Below are positions 34,826-43,604 of a stretch of DNA of 64,000 nt, in pieces. Source of the stretch: Saccharothrix espanaensis DSM 44229 (GTDB lineage: Bacteria; Actinomycetota; Actinomycetes; Mycobacteriales; Pseudonocardiaceae); assembly GCF_000328705.1 (NCBI RefSeq), contig NC_019673.1, forward strand, positions 434,001-498,000, written 5' to 3'. A program made the translations under genes and the position numbers. Numbering within the stretch: the first letter of the stretch is position 1; every line of letters starts with the position of its first letter. The notes beneath the pieces are model-generated. The model was not told the origin of the DNA and did not search any database. It saw nothing but the letters and a program-made list of their open reading frames with translations.

Positions 34826-35257
34826 GTGGCTGCCGACCAGGTCGAGGACGCCACCGCCCGGCTGTACCTCGCGATCGGCAGGCTGTCCCGCTTGCTGCGC
34901 CGCACCGGTTCACCGGGCCTGGGCCCCGGCGCGGTGTCCGCGCTGGCCACCCTCGCCCGCTGCGGCCCGATGCGGCTGGGCGACCTGGCGGCCAAGGAGG
35001 GCGTGGCACCCCCGACCCTGTCCCGGATCGTGGCGGCCCTGGTGGAAGCGGGCTACGTGAAACGCGACCCGGACCCCCAAGACGGCAGGGCCTGGCTGGC
35101 CACCCCGACCCCGGAAGGCGAGACGATGGTGTCCGGCGTCAGGTCGGCCCGCGTGCACGAGCTGCAACGCCGAATAGAAGAACTGACCCCGGAACACCAG
35201 GCAGCCCTGGTGAACGCCCTACCGGCCCTGGAAGTCCTGGTAGGCGAAGCCGGCTGA
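34826..35257 (+). CDS. MarR-family transcriptional regulator
   Basis: A 143-residue MarR protein. The winged helix covers MRLGDLAAKEGVAPPTLSRIVAALVEAGYVKRDPDPQDGRAWLATPTPEG (about residues 49-98), with the wing motif DPQDGRAWLA. GGAGG precedes the GTG at 34826. It lies 90 nt after thiG in the same direction but has its own start region. Ligand and targets are unknown. Confidence 0.87.
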   Translation: MAADQVEDATARLYLAIGRLSRLLRRTGSPGLGPGAVSALATLARCGPMRLGDLAAKEGVAPPTLSRIVAALVEAGYVKRDPDPQDGRAWLATPTPEGETMVSGVRSARVHELQRRIEELTPEHQAALVNALPALEVLVGEAG

Positions 35258-35708
35258 CCCCCTCACCCCCTCTCCTCACGCCCTTCGCCGCACCTCGCCA
35301 CACGATCGAGTGATCAACCCCAAAAAACGTACGGAAACACTGTTCCCGTCACTCGGTTTGTATACCGACGCCTCGAACCCCCTCCGAACCATCCTCCCCA
35401 GATCCCATGACCCCACCCCCAGCCCCACCACCCCCTGACCCCCACCCCCCAGCCACCCGCACCACCCCGACCCAGCCACCCGCACCACCCACCACCCCGG
35501 ACTCCCCGACCACCCACGGCCCGCTCGACGCCGACGGCTTGGCGAGCTACGTGCCAGCCAGCGCCGCCGTGCGGCACCCGGCATGCGGCTAGCGGCCGCC
35601 GGCCCGGCAGCCGTCAGCCCGGCAGCCGCCAGCCTCCGCGCCAGCCGGTCGCGCGATGGGACGGGACCCGGGACGGGACGGACCTGGACGGATTCGGGCC
35701 GGACCTCG
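35258..35708. other. C-rich intergenic region with one copy of an inverted repeated element
   Basis: Between marR and the VanZ gene, the first 60 bp contain a 26-bp motif (35322-35347) that recurs in inverted orientation at 40399-40424. Positions 35366-35520 are very C/A-rich (G-rich on the minus strand). No gene is supported; open frames here are composed of Gly/Trp/Val or Pro/Thr low-complexity sequence. Confidence 0.5.
35322..35347 (-). repeat. Copy A of a 26-bp repeated terminator-like element
   Basis: Read on the minus strand this copy is a near-palindrome, GGGAACAGTGTTTCC, followed by a CGTACG palindrome and six T residues. It matches 40399-40424 at 25 of 26 positions in the opposite orientation. 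A G-rich tract of about 150 nt lies upstream in both copies, so each resembles the end of a G-rich transcript with an intrinsic terminator. Confidence 0.75.
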
Positions 35709-35924
35709 ATGGCTCGGGCCGTCCCGCGGGGACAGCTCCCAGCGGTGCCGCCCGAAGAACCGCTCCGGATCCCGGCGGGCGTCCTCGGCGACGCGGCCGC
35801 GGCGGAACTGGTGGCGTTCCTGGGAGGCGCGCTCACCTTGTGGTTACTGGATCCCGCGACCGTCGCCCTGAGTGCCCTGAGTGCCCTGTGCGTTTTGGGC
35901 GAGAGCTACCTGACACGGCTATGA
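35709..35924 (+). CDS. Possible small hydrophobic ORF overlapping the VanZ gene
   Basis: A 71-codon frame from ATG 35709 reads MARAVPRGQLPAVPPEEPLR then a helix-forming stretch AELVAFLGGALTLWLLD. It overlaps the 3' end of the VanZ gene on the other strand by 92 bp. No family is recognised and no clear ribosome-binding site is seen; it may be spurious. Confidence 0.2.
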   Translation: MARAVPRGQLPAVPPEEPLRIPAGVLGDAAAAELVAFLGGALTLWLLDPATVALSALSALCVLGESYLTRL

Positions 35925-36411
35925 CGAGCGCCCCGACCAGCACCGCGCCCGCCGCGCCGATCGTGTTGTTGTAGAAGTCACGCGTCTCGCACACCCCGAG
36001 CCCGGTCGTGAACTGGACGAGTTCCACTGCCAGGCTCAACCCCGCCGACAGCACGAGCACGGTCAGCGGTCGCCGCGTCGCCACGGTCGCGAAAAATGCG
36101 AACGGCACGAGCATCACCAGGTTCAGCCGCTCCAGCGACCCGGTGAGCGAGAAGCCGTTGAAGGCGCACACGCCGATCGGGTCGGCCGTCCACACCCCCG
36201 CGTCGAGCACGCCCGGTCTGCCCAGGGTCACGGCCAGCGCGAGCGCGAGCCCGCACCCCGCCATCACCGACATCACCGGCCGCCACCCCCGCCACCGCGC
36301 CAACCCCAGGGCCACCGCGCCGAGCACGAGGCATCCGAAGAGCATCGCCGCGACGACTTCCGGTCGGCTCAACACCAACTCCGCGATGTACGCGTCCTGT
36401 CGTGCGCTCAT
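35833..36411 (-). CDS. VanZ-family membrane protein
   Basis: A 192-residue protein with about five membrane helices. The VanZ-like signatures are CAFNGFSLTGSLERLNLVMLVPFAFFATV and LSLAVELVQFTTGLGVCETRDFYNNTIGAAGAVLVG, whose Arg-Asp-x-x-N-N-T-I-G run is typical of the family. The C-terminal 25 residues are polar and low-complexity and overlap a doubtful ORF on the other strand. VanZ proteins relate loosely to teicoplanin resistance, but most members have no proven role. It follows the methyltransferase with a 15-bp gap. Confidence 0.8.
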   Translation of the reverse strand: MSARQDAYIAELVLSRPEVVAAMLFGCLVLGAVALGLARWRGWRPVMSVMAGCGLALALAVTLGRPGVLDAGVWTADPIGVCAFNGFSLTGSLERLNLVMLVPFAFFATVATRRPLTVLVLSAGLSLAVELVQFTTGLGVCETRDFYNNTIGAAGAVLVGALVIAVSGSSRPKRTGHSGHSGRRSRDPVTTR

Positions 36412-36426
36412 GTCTTACTGGACGCC

Positions 36427-37266
36427 TCAGTTCTGTTCCGGTTGGCTCAACGCCGGGAACCGGTAGCGCAGGATTCGTCCGACGTCTCGGAATCCAGGCA
36501 GCTTCGCCATGACCCGCAACGGGATCCGGCTCGCCGCCGGCAGGTCCGCGATCTCAGGCAGATCGAGGCTGCGCAGGTCCTCCACCAACCGCACCCCCCA
36601 GCGCTCGATGGCGTGCGGGTCGTCCAACCCCCAGCGCAGCGTCGCACCCGCGTTGCGCACCGCCGGCACCAGCTTCTGCAGCCGGATCCCGGTCGTCCCG
36701 TACACGTCGAACAGCAACTCACCGCGCGCGAAACGTCCGACGACCCGTTCGACGAGGCTCTGGACTTCCTGCCCCGTCAAGTACATCGTCAACCCCTCGA
36801 ACACGACCACGGTCGGCCGGTCGGCGGGCACTTCCTCCAGCCACGCCGCGTCCGTGACCGACGACGCCACAACCCGGTAGTCCCCGCTCGGCGTCGGCAG
36901 CAACCGTTGCCGCAGCGCCACGACGTCGGGGTAGTCGACGTCGATCCAGCGCACGCCGTCGCCGGGCGCGAGCCGGTGCGCACGAGTGTCCAGGCCACAC
37001 GCCAAGTGCAGCACGGTCGCCGTCGGATTCTCTTGTAGGAACCCGGAAGTCCAGTTGTCCAGGTGCTTCGCGCGCATTGCGATACCGGCCGCTGTGGCGG
37101 CGTTGACCCCGGTTTTGCGGAAGTCGTACTCGATCCGCGCGACCGCGTCGGCCGCCGCCGAGTCGTGCAGGATCGACTTCGCCGCGCGACTGTCGAGCGC
37201 GCGGCCGTAGAGGGTGGCGAGCATCGTCTCCGGGGCGCCGGTCAGGTCGACCTTTTCGCGGTCCAC
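36427..37266 (-). CDS. Class I SAM-dependent methyltransferase, LCM/TcmP-like family
   Basis: A 279-residue methyltransferase of the leucine-carboxyl-methyltransferase-like group found among polyketide O-methyltransferases. Signatures are ARIEYDFRKTGVNAATAAGIAMRAKHLD, the SAM loop VLHLACGLDTRAHRL (Gly-Leu-Asp-Thr-Arg), WIDVDYPDVVALRQRLLP and VVVFEGLTMYLTGQEVQSLVE. The frame extends to 37353, but a GTG at 37266 starts directly before the conserved VDLTGAPETML. It shares direction with VanZ, probably one transcript. The substrate is unknown. Confidence 0.8.
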   Translation of the reverse strand: MDREKVDLTGAPETMLATLYGRALDSRAAKSILHDSAAADAVARIEYDFRKTGVNAATAAGIAMRAKHLDNWTSGFLQENPTATVLHLACGLDTRAHRLAPGDGVRWIDVDYPDVVALRQRLLPTPSGDYRVVASSVTDAAWLEEVPADRPTVVVFEGLTMYLTGQEVQSLVERVVGRFARGELLFDVYGTTGIRLQKLVPAVRNAGATLRWGLDDPHAIERWGVRLVEDLRSLDLPEIADLPAASRIPLRVMAKLPGFRDVGRILRYRFPALSQPEQN

Positions 37267-37331
37267 ACCGCCAAGGTAGTCCTGGCCGGCCGCCCCGGCG
37301 AGTTCTCGGCATGCTCGACGTCCTGGACGTG

Positions 37332-38146
37332 CTAGACGTTTCCCAACCGCCACAACGGGGACACCGGTCCCACGCCGCCGCCGAGGGGGTAGGCGGCGGC
37401 TACCGAGCGGACGATGAACTCCTTGCCGAACCGCACCGCCGTCGGCATGTCCTCGCCACGCGCCAACCGTGACGTGATCGCCGACGCCAGCGTGTCACCG
37501 CTGCCGTGCGTGTGCTTCACGGCGTAACGAGGACCGGGCAGTTCGATGAACAGCTTCCCGTCGTACAGGATGTCCAGGCACCCCGGGTCGTCCCACAGGT
37601 GACCGCCCTTGACCAGCACCCACTGCGGCCCGAACTCGAACAAAGCCTCGGCGGCCTTGCGCTGGTCCGCGTGGTGGCGCACCTCGATCCCGGTCAGCAG
37701 CCGCACTTCGTCCAAGTTCGGAGTCACCAACGTCGCCCGCGGGAAAAGCTTGGTGCGCAACGCGTCCAGTGCAGCATCGGCCAGCAGTTGGTCCCCGTGC
37801 ATGGACGCCGCGACCGGGTCGACCACGAACGGAATCGACCGTCCGATGTGGACTCTGTCGCACGCCGCAGCCACCGCTTCGATGATCGCCGCCGACGCCA
37901 GCATCCCCGTCTTCGCCGCGTCCACACCGATATCCGTGGCCACCGCCTCGATCTGCGCGGCGACCACCTCCGGCGGGATCTCGGTGTACCCGGTGACGCC
38001 CAACGAGTTCTGCACGGTCACGGCCGTCACCGCGGTCATGCCGTGCACCCCGCACGCGAACAGCGTTCTCAGGTCCGCTTGGATGCCCGCACCACCGCCG
38101 GAATCCGACCCGGCGATGGTGAGGCAGCGCGGCGGCGTCACCGCCA

Positions 38147-38147
<1 letters not shown>
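37332..38147 (-). CDS. thiD: Hydroxymethylpyrimidine/phosphomethylpyrimidine kinase
   Basis: Phosphorylates HMP and HMP-P to HMP-PP for ThiE; 271 residues, ribokinase fold. Motifs are LTIAGSDSGGGAGIQADLRT (about residues 9-28), the substrate loop GMTAVTAVTVQNSLGV, VKGGHLWDDP, and the C-terminal anion hole HTHGSGDTLASAI with the catalytic Asp (GSGDT). Its ATG overlaps the TGA of thiC by one base (TGATG). It lies under the riboswitch in front of thiC. Confidence 0.94.
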
Positions 38148-39901
<1,754 letters not shown>

Positions 39902-39903
39902 GT

Positions 39904-40398
39904 TGAGTTGTCCAGCCGACCATAGCCACGCGGCCGTCCCGATGCCAAGGGACTGTGCGAACCCCCGCTTCCCGGCCCCGATCGCCGGCCCCGATCGCCG
40001 ACCCGCCTTCCGGCCTAATCTCCACCTACGCCCGCCGCTTGCGGCCACGTGCGACGGCTGCCGCCATCTGCCGCTTGGTGCCGGTATCAGCCCGTCGTCG
40101 TCGTCGCCCACCGTCGCCGCCAGTCCCGCTTGCCTGCCGGCGCCGCTTGCCGTCGAGTCGCCCGCTGCCCGCTGCCCGCTGCCCGCTGCCCGCGCGTGGC
40201 GTGCGGGCTGCTGGGGCGCTGTGCGGCTGGTGGGTGCGGGCGGGCGGGTGGGGCGGCGTGAGTAGCGGCGGGGGTGTGGGCCTTGCGGGTGCCGTGGTGG
40301 GGTCGGCGGATCAGGGTGGTCGGGGTGGGCCGGGGGGTGTGGAGGGGGTTGGGGTTCGGCTGGGGGGTTCGTGGCGTCCTCGTTTCAAACCGAGGATT
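39904..40398. other. Gene-free region with G-rich stretch
   Basis: About 495 bp between the thiC riboswitch and the repeated element. Positions 40140-40260 contain short CCCGCTGCCCGCTG-type direct repeats, and 40250-40380 on the plus strand are extremely G-rich. No protein-coding frame is convincing. The thiC promoter must lie near 39905-39960. Confidence 0.45.
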
Positions 40399-40424
40399 GG
40401 GAACGGTGTTTCCGTACGTTTTTT
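40399..40424 (+). repeat. Copy B of the 26-bp repeated terminator-like element
   Basis: This plus-strand copy reads GGGAACGGTGTTTCC, then CGTACG and six T residues, and matches 35322-35347 on the opposite strand at 25 of 26 positions. It is preceded by a CCTCG...CGAGG mini-stem (40377-40394) and a G-rich tract of about 130 nt. Confidence 0.75.
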
Positions 40425-40550
40425 CTCGATGATCGCCTGATCGCGGGACGACTGCGTCCGATTGCCGTGAGGCGGGTGGGTGAACGGAGGTGCGGGTTTT
40501 GGGGGGTTGTGCGGATGCCAAGGGGGTGGGTTTGCGCGTACCTTTCTCGC

Positions 40551-41303
40551 GTGGCTGATCACCAGCCGTTCCCGCCCGGCGCGCGGCGCGTGGCGCGCCC
40601 CGCTGGGGTTTCGCCGTGCCCTTCTTGTGGTGATCTCGCCGGCCGGGGGTATCCCGAGTGCCGGTTCTGCGCGGAGCTCGTCGACCAGTACTGGCTGCTC
40701 GACTGGCAGGAGCTGCTCGCCGCCGAGAAGCTCGCCGAGGGCGGCGCGGGGGAGCGGGAGTTGGCCGAGCTCGTGCTCGCGGACGAGGTCGGCCGCCACC
40801 CTTGGACGTGCACCGACTGGGCGATGACGCTCGTCTCCTGCTCGCACTGCGGCAAGGAACTCGGCGCGGGCCCCGTGGACTGCGTCCGGTGCGCGATGGC
40901 CGAGGCGCTGCGGTGGTCGTGGGACCACGTGGCGTTTCCCGACGCCATCACGGCCGAAGAGCACGCCTTACGTGTCGCACGTGCCGTCCTGCGCGCGCCG
41001 CACCGCCGTCGGCCCACCGTGGTCCGCGCGTGGCGGCTCCTCCTGCCGTTCCTGCTGATCGGCGAACTCCCCACGGTGGGCCAGGTGCAGCGCATCCGCG
41101 CCCACGTGATCGCGGGCGGGTACGCCGACCTGGCCCTGTGCACCACGCACGTCGAACTCGCGGGCCTGCCCGAACTCCCCTGGCGGCGGTCAGCGCGGGT
41201 CGAGCACCAGGCGAAGGCCCAGCGCGACCAGGACCCCGCCGGACACCCGCTCCAGGACCCGGCGGACCCGCGAGCGGGTGAGCCAGCCGCGGACCCGGTC
41301 TAG
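40551..41303 (+). CDS. Uncharacterised protein with two zinc-ribbon-like cysteine clusters
   Basis: About 250 residues (262 if started at ATG 40515). Two CxxC pairs occur in CPSCGDLAGRGYPECRFC, and two more in CSHCGKELGAGPVDCVRC, a pattern of paired zinc ribbons. A helical C-terminal half follows (ALRVARAVLRAPHRRRPTVV). TACCTT lies 6 nt before the GTG at 40551, which suggests a leaderless start; ATG 40515 has a G-rich stretch in front instead. The last 38 codons overlap the lysE-like gene on the other strand, an unusually long convergent overlap. I recognise no family function. Confidence 0.6.
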   Translation: MADHQPFPPGARRVARPAGVSPCPSCGDLAGRGYPECRFCAELVDQYWLLDWQELLAAEKLAEGGAGERELAELVLADEVGRHPWTCTDWAMTLVSCSHCGKELGAGPVDCVRCAMAEALRWSWDHVAFPDAITAEEHALRVARAVLRAPHRRRPTVVRAWRLLLPFLLIGELPTVGQVQRIRAHVIAGGYADLALCTTHVELAGLPELPWRRSARVEHQAKAQRDQDPAGHPLQDPADPRAGEPAADPV

Positions 41304-41786
41304 GACGCCGACCACGATCAGGTACCACATCGTGTCCACGGCCACCCAGACCAGCGCGAACAGTAGCAGCGTCGCCCGCCCCGCCCCCTCCGGCAGGAAC
41401 TGCGGCAGGAACGAGATCGCGAACACGCCCAGCTTCGGGTTGGCCAGGTTCACCACCAGGCCCGCGCGGAACGCACGGCCGGCGGGCGGCGCTTCCGGCA
41501 GCGGCAGGCTCGCCGAGCGGAACGCCTTCACCCCCAGGTAGACCAGGAACAGCGCGCCCGTGATCCGCAGCGCGTGGTACGCCACCTCGGACGCGGTGAG
41601 CAGCACCGACAGCCCGAGGGCCGCCGCCACCGCCCACACCGCGACCGCGACCTCCATGCCGAACACCGTGGCCAGCGCGCTCGCCCGTCCCCGCACCGAC
41701 TGTCGCAGCACCAGCGCCGTACCGGGGCCGGGCGACAGCGCGATCAGGAAGGACGCCGCGACGAAGGCGGCCAGGTGACTCCACAT
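41190..41786 (-). CDS. LysE/RhtB-family amino-acid exporter
   Basis: A 198-residue membrane protein with six predicted helices. The N-terminal SPGPGTALVLRQSVRGRASALATVFGMEVAV and the internal GLVVNLANPKLGVFAISFLPQFLP are signatures of the LysE superfamily. It would export a basic or neutral amino acid or homoserine lactone-like compound. No LysG-type regulator is adjacent. Its 3' end overlaps the zinc-ribbon gene by 114 bp. Confidence 0.87.
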   Translation of the reverse strand: MWSHLAAFVAASFLIALSPGPGTALVLRQSVRGRASALATVFGMEVAVAVWAVAAALGLSVLLTASEVAYHALRITGALFLVYLGVKAFRSASLPLPEAPPAGRAFRAGLVVNLANPKLGVFAISFLPQFLPEGAGRATLLLFALVWVAVDTMWYLIVVGVLDRVRGWLTRSRVRRVLERVSGGVLVALGLRLVLDPR

Positions 41787-41889
41787 GCCGTCATCGTCAC
41801 CCCGCCGTCCAGCAATTTAAGGCGGCGAAGCGGAGCGGGAGGTGGGGGCGAAGCCGGGATGAAGGGGAGCGGGGGCGGAGGTGAGAGGG

Positions 41890-42471
41890 TCAGTCGTCTT
41901 CGTCGGCGAAGGGGTCTTCGGCGGTGGCGGGGTCCCAGGTCAGGCCGGGGACGCCCCAGCCGTTCGCCTTGAGCATCTTCTTCGCGGCGCGCTTGTGCCG
42001 GCCGATCAGGCGGTCCAGGTACAGGTAGCCGTCCAGGTGGTCGGTCTCGTGCTGGAGGCAGCGGGCGAAGAAGCCGGTGCCCTCCACCTCGACGGGCTTG
42101 CCGTCGGCGTCGAAGCCGGTCACCTTGGCCCACGGGGCGCGGCCCGTCGGGTACGACTCGCCGGGCGCGGACAGGCAGCCCTCGTAGTCGTCGTCCGGGT
42201 CGGGCATGCCCAGCGGGATCTCCGAGGTCTCCAGCACCGGGTTGACCACCACGCCGCGGAACCGGTTGCCCTGGTCGTCGGGGCAGTCGTAGACGAAGAC
42301 CCGCTGGTCGATCCCGATCTGGTTGGCCGCGAGGCCGACCCCGTGCGCCGCCGCCATGGTCTCGAACATGTCTTCGACCAACGTCCGCAACGCGTCGTCG
42401 AAGACCTCCACCGGCTTGGTCGGGTGGTGGAGCACGGGCTCGCCGGCGATGACGATCGGGTGAACTGCCAT
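41890..42471 (-). CDS. def: Peptide deformylase
   Basis: Removes the formyl group from nascent proteins; 193 residues. All three family motifs are present: [10 protein letters not shown] (residues 44-53), EGCLSAP with metal ligand Cys99, and QHETDHLDG with His141, Glu142 and His145. The C-terminal extension [26 protein letters not shown] is typical of actinobacterial PDF. I use ATG 42471 because [15 protein letters not shown] is the conserved start, although the frame is open further upstream. Divergent from the DUF3263 gene. Confidence 0.95.
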   Translation of the reverse strand: MAVHPIVIAGEPVLHHPTKPVEVFDDALRTLVEDMFETMAAAHGVGLAANQIGIDQRVFVYDCPDDQGNRFRGVVVNPVLETSEIPLGMPDPDDDYEGCLSAPGESYPTGRAPWAKVTGFDADGKPVEVEGTGFFARCLQHETDHLDGYLYLDRLIGRHKRAAKKMLKANGWGVPGLTWDPATAEDPFADEDD

Positions 42472-42552
42472 GGCCCGCAGTTTATCCGTGGACCCTCGGT
42501 CATCCGGCACGGACCGGGGGACGCGCCGACTGATGAGCCGACCCCGACCAAG

Positions 42553-42567
42553 ATCACGTGATGTAAT
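42553..42567 (+). promoter_or_regulatory. Palindrome ATCACGTGAT next to a TGTAAT -10 element
   Basis: The perfect 10-bp palindrome at 42553-42562 abuts TGTAAT (42562-42567), a good -10 hexamer, about 35 nt before the DUF3263 gene. The -35 is not obvious. The palindrome may be an operator for the divergent def/DUF3263 pair. Confidence 0.4.
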
Positions 42568-42602
42568 GGCACCCACGCGCAGGCACGGCTGAGGAGCCCA
42601 GA

Positions 42603-42899
42603 GTGGACGCCGCAGAGGCACTGGCGCCGGCGGATCGGCCGGACGACGGGTTGGACGAGCGGGAACGCGAGATCCTGGCCTTCGAGCGCCAGTGGTGGAA
42701 GTACGCCGGTGCCAAGGAACAGGCGATCAAGGAGCTCTTCGACCTGTCGCCGACCCGGTACTACCAACTGCTCAACGCGTTGCTGGAGAAGGAAGAGGCG
42801 TTGGCGGCGGATCCCATGCTGGTGAAGCGGTTGCAGCGGTCCCGGTCCGGCCGGGCCAAGGCCAGGGCGGCCCGCCGACTGGGCGTCGAGCGCCGATGA
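42603..42899 (+). CDS. DUF3263 protein (small helix-turn-helix-like)
   Basis: A 98-residue protein with the DUF3263 core [45 protein letters not shown] (about residues 18-62). This resembles a helix-turn-helix with recognition helix [10 protein letters not shown]. The tail is very basic. GAGGAG precedes the GTG. The gene order def-DUF3263-LytR_C is conserved with mycobacteria (Rv0429c-Rv0431), suggesting a linked but unknown role. Confidence 0.85.
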   Translation: MDAAEALAPADRPDDGLDEREREILAFERQWWKYAGAKEQAIKELFDLSPTRYYQLLNALLEKEEALAADPMLVKRLQRSRSGRAKARAARRLGVERR

Positions 42900-43540
42900 C
42901 CAACCCGGAACCGGCGGGCTCGGCCCACCCCGCGCGCGCCGCGGGGTACGCCCTGATCGGGGTGGCGGCGGTGGCCGCGGTGATCGGCGTGACCACGCTG
43001 TTCACCGGCGGCGACGACGACCAGGCGGGCGCACCGCCCACGACCTCCGCGACGGCAGGCCCGACCACCGGCGGCCCGTCCTCCGACGGTCGGCCCTCCG
43101 ACGGTCAGCCCAGCGGCTCGACCACGAGCGCCCCGCCGCAGACCACGACCGGCGACACCACGGCGGTGCCGCCCGCCACCACGACCCAGGCCGGGTCGCC
43201 CCCGACGACGACCGCCGCGCCGCCACCGGTGACCGACACCGTGAAGCCGCCGGTGCGGGTCTACAACAACAGCAACGTCAGCGGGCTGGCCCACAAGGCG
43301 TCCGACGACATCCGGCGCGCCGGCTGGGACGTCGCCGAGACCGGCAACTACTCGCAGGGCCAGATCCCGACCACCACGGTCTACTACCGGCCGGGCACGG
43401 CCGAGGAGCGGTCCGCGCAGCAGTTGGGGCAGGTGCTCAAGGCCGAGGTGAAGCCCCGGTTCGACGGCATCGAGTCCGCCCACGAGGGGATCATCGTGAT
43501 CGTCACCAACAACTACGCGGGCGCGTCCGGCAAGATCTGA
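42896..43540 (+). CDS. Membrane-anchored LytR C-terminal-domain (LytR_C) protein
   Basis: A 214-residue protein. One N-terminal membrane helix (AAGYALIGVAAVAAVIGVTTLF, about residues 15-36) precedes a Pro/Thr/Ser linker of about 70 residues and an extracellular LytR_C domain (PVRVYNNSNVSGLAHKASDDIRRAGWDVAETGNY...). It lacks the phosphotransferase domain of LytR-CpsA-Psr ligases. The ATG overlaps the DUF3263 stop (ATGA). Probably a cell-envelope protein; the exact role is unknown. A hairpin terminator follows. Confidence 0.85.
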   Translation: MTNPEPAGSAHPARAAGYALIGVAAVAAVIGVTTLFTGGDDDQAGAPPTTSATAGPTTGGPSSDGRPSDGQPSGSTTSAPPQTTTGDTTAVPPATTTQAGSPPTTTAAPPPVTDTVKPPVRVYNNSNVSGLAHKASDDIRRAGWDVAETGNYSQGQIPTTTVYYRPGTAEERSAQQLGQVLKAEVKPRFDGIESAHEGIIVIVTNNYAGASGKI

Positions 43541-43570
43541 CCGCCGGCCGGGACCCGGCGGAGGTGGCCG

Positions 43571-43590
43571 CCCCGGTCGAGGGACCGGGG
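43571..43590. terminator. Hairpin terminator between LytR_C gene and AAA ATPase gene
   Basis: An 8-bp perfect stem (CCCCGGTC 43571-43578 with GACCGGGG 43583-43590) has a GAGG tetraloop. It lies between converging genes and could serve both. Confidence 0.65.
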
Positions 43591-43604
43591 CCGGCGCGGT
43601 GGTC

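Noticed and set aside
35322..35347. LexA/SOS box in the repeated 26-bp element
   Set aside because: Actinobacterial LexA sites need GAAC-N4-GTTC; here the arms are GAAC-N3-GTTT, and no SOS gene follows.
35407..35577. Gly/Trp-rich minus-strand protein ending near 35314
   Set aside because: Its composition follows from the C-rich plus strand; there is no start context or family, and the similarity to the 40.4-kb copy is explained by the DNA repeat.
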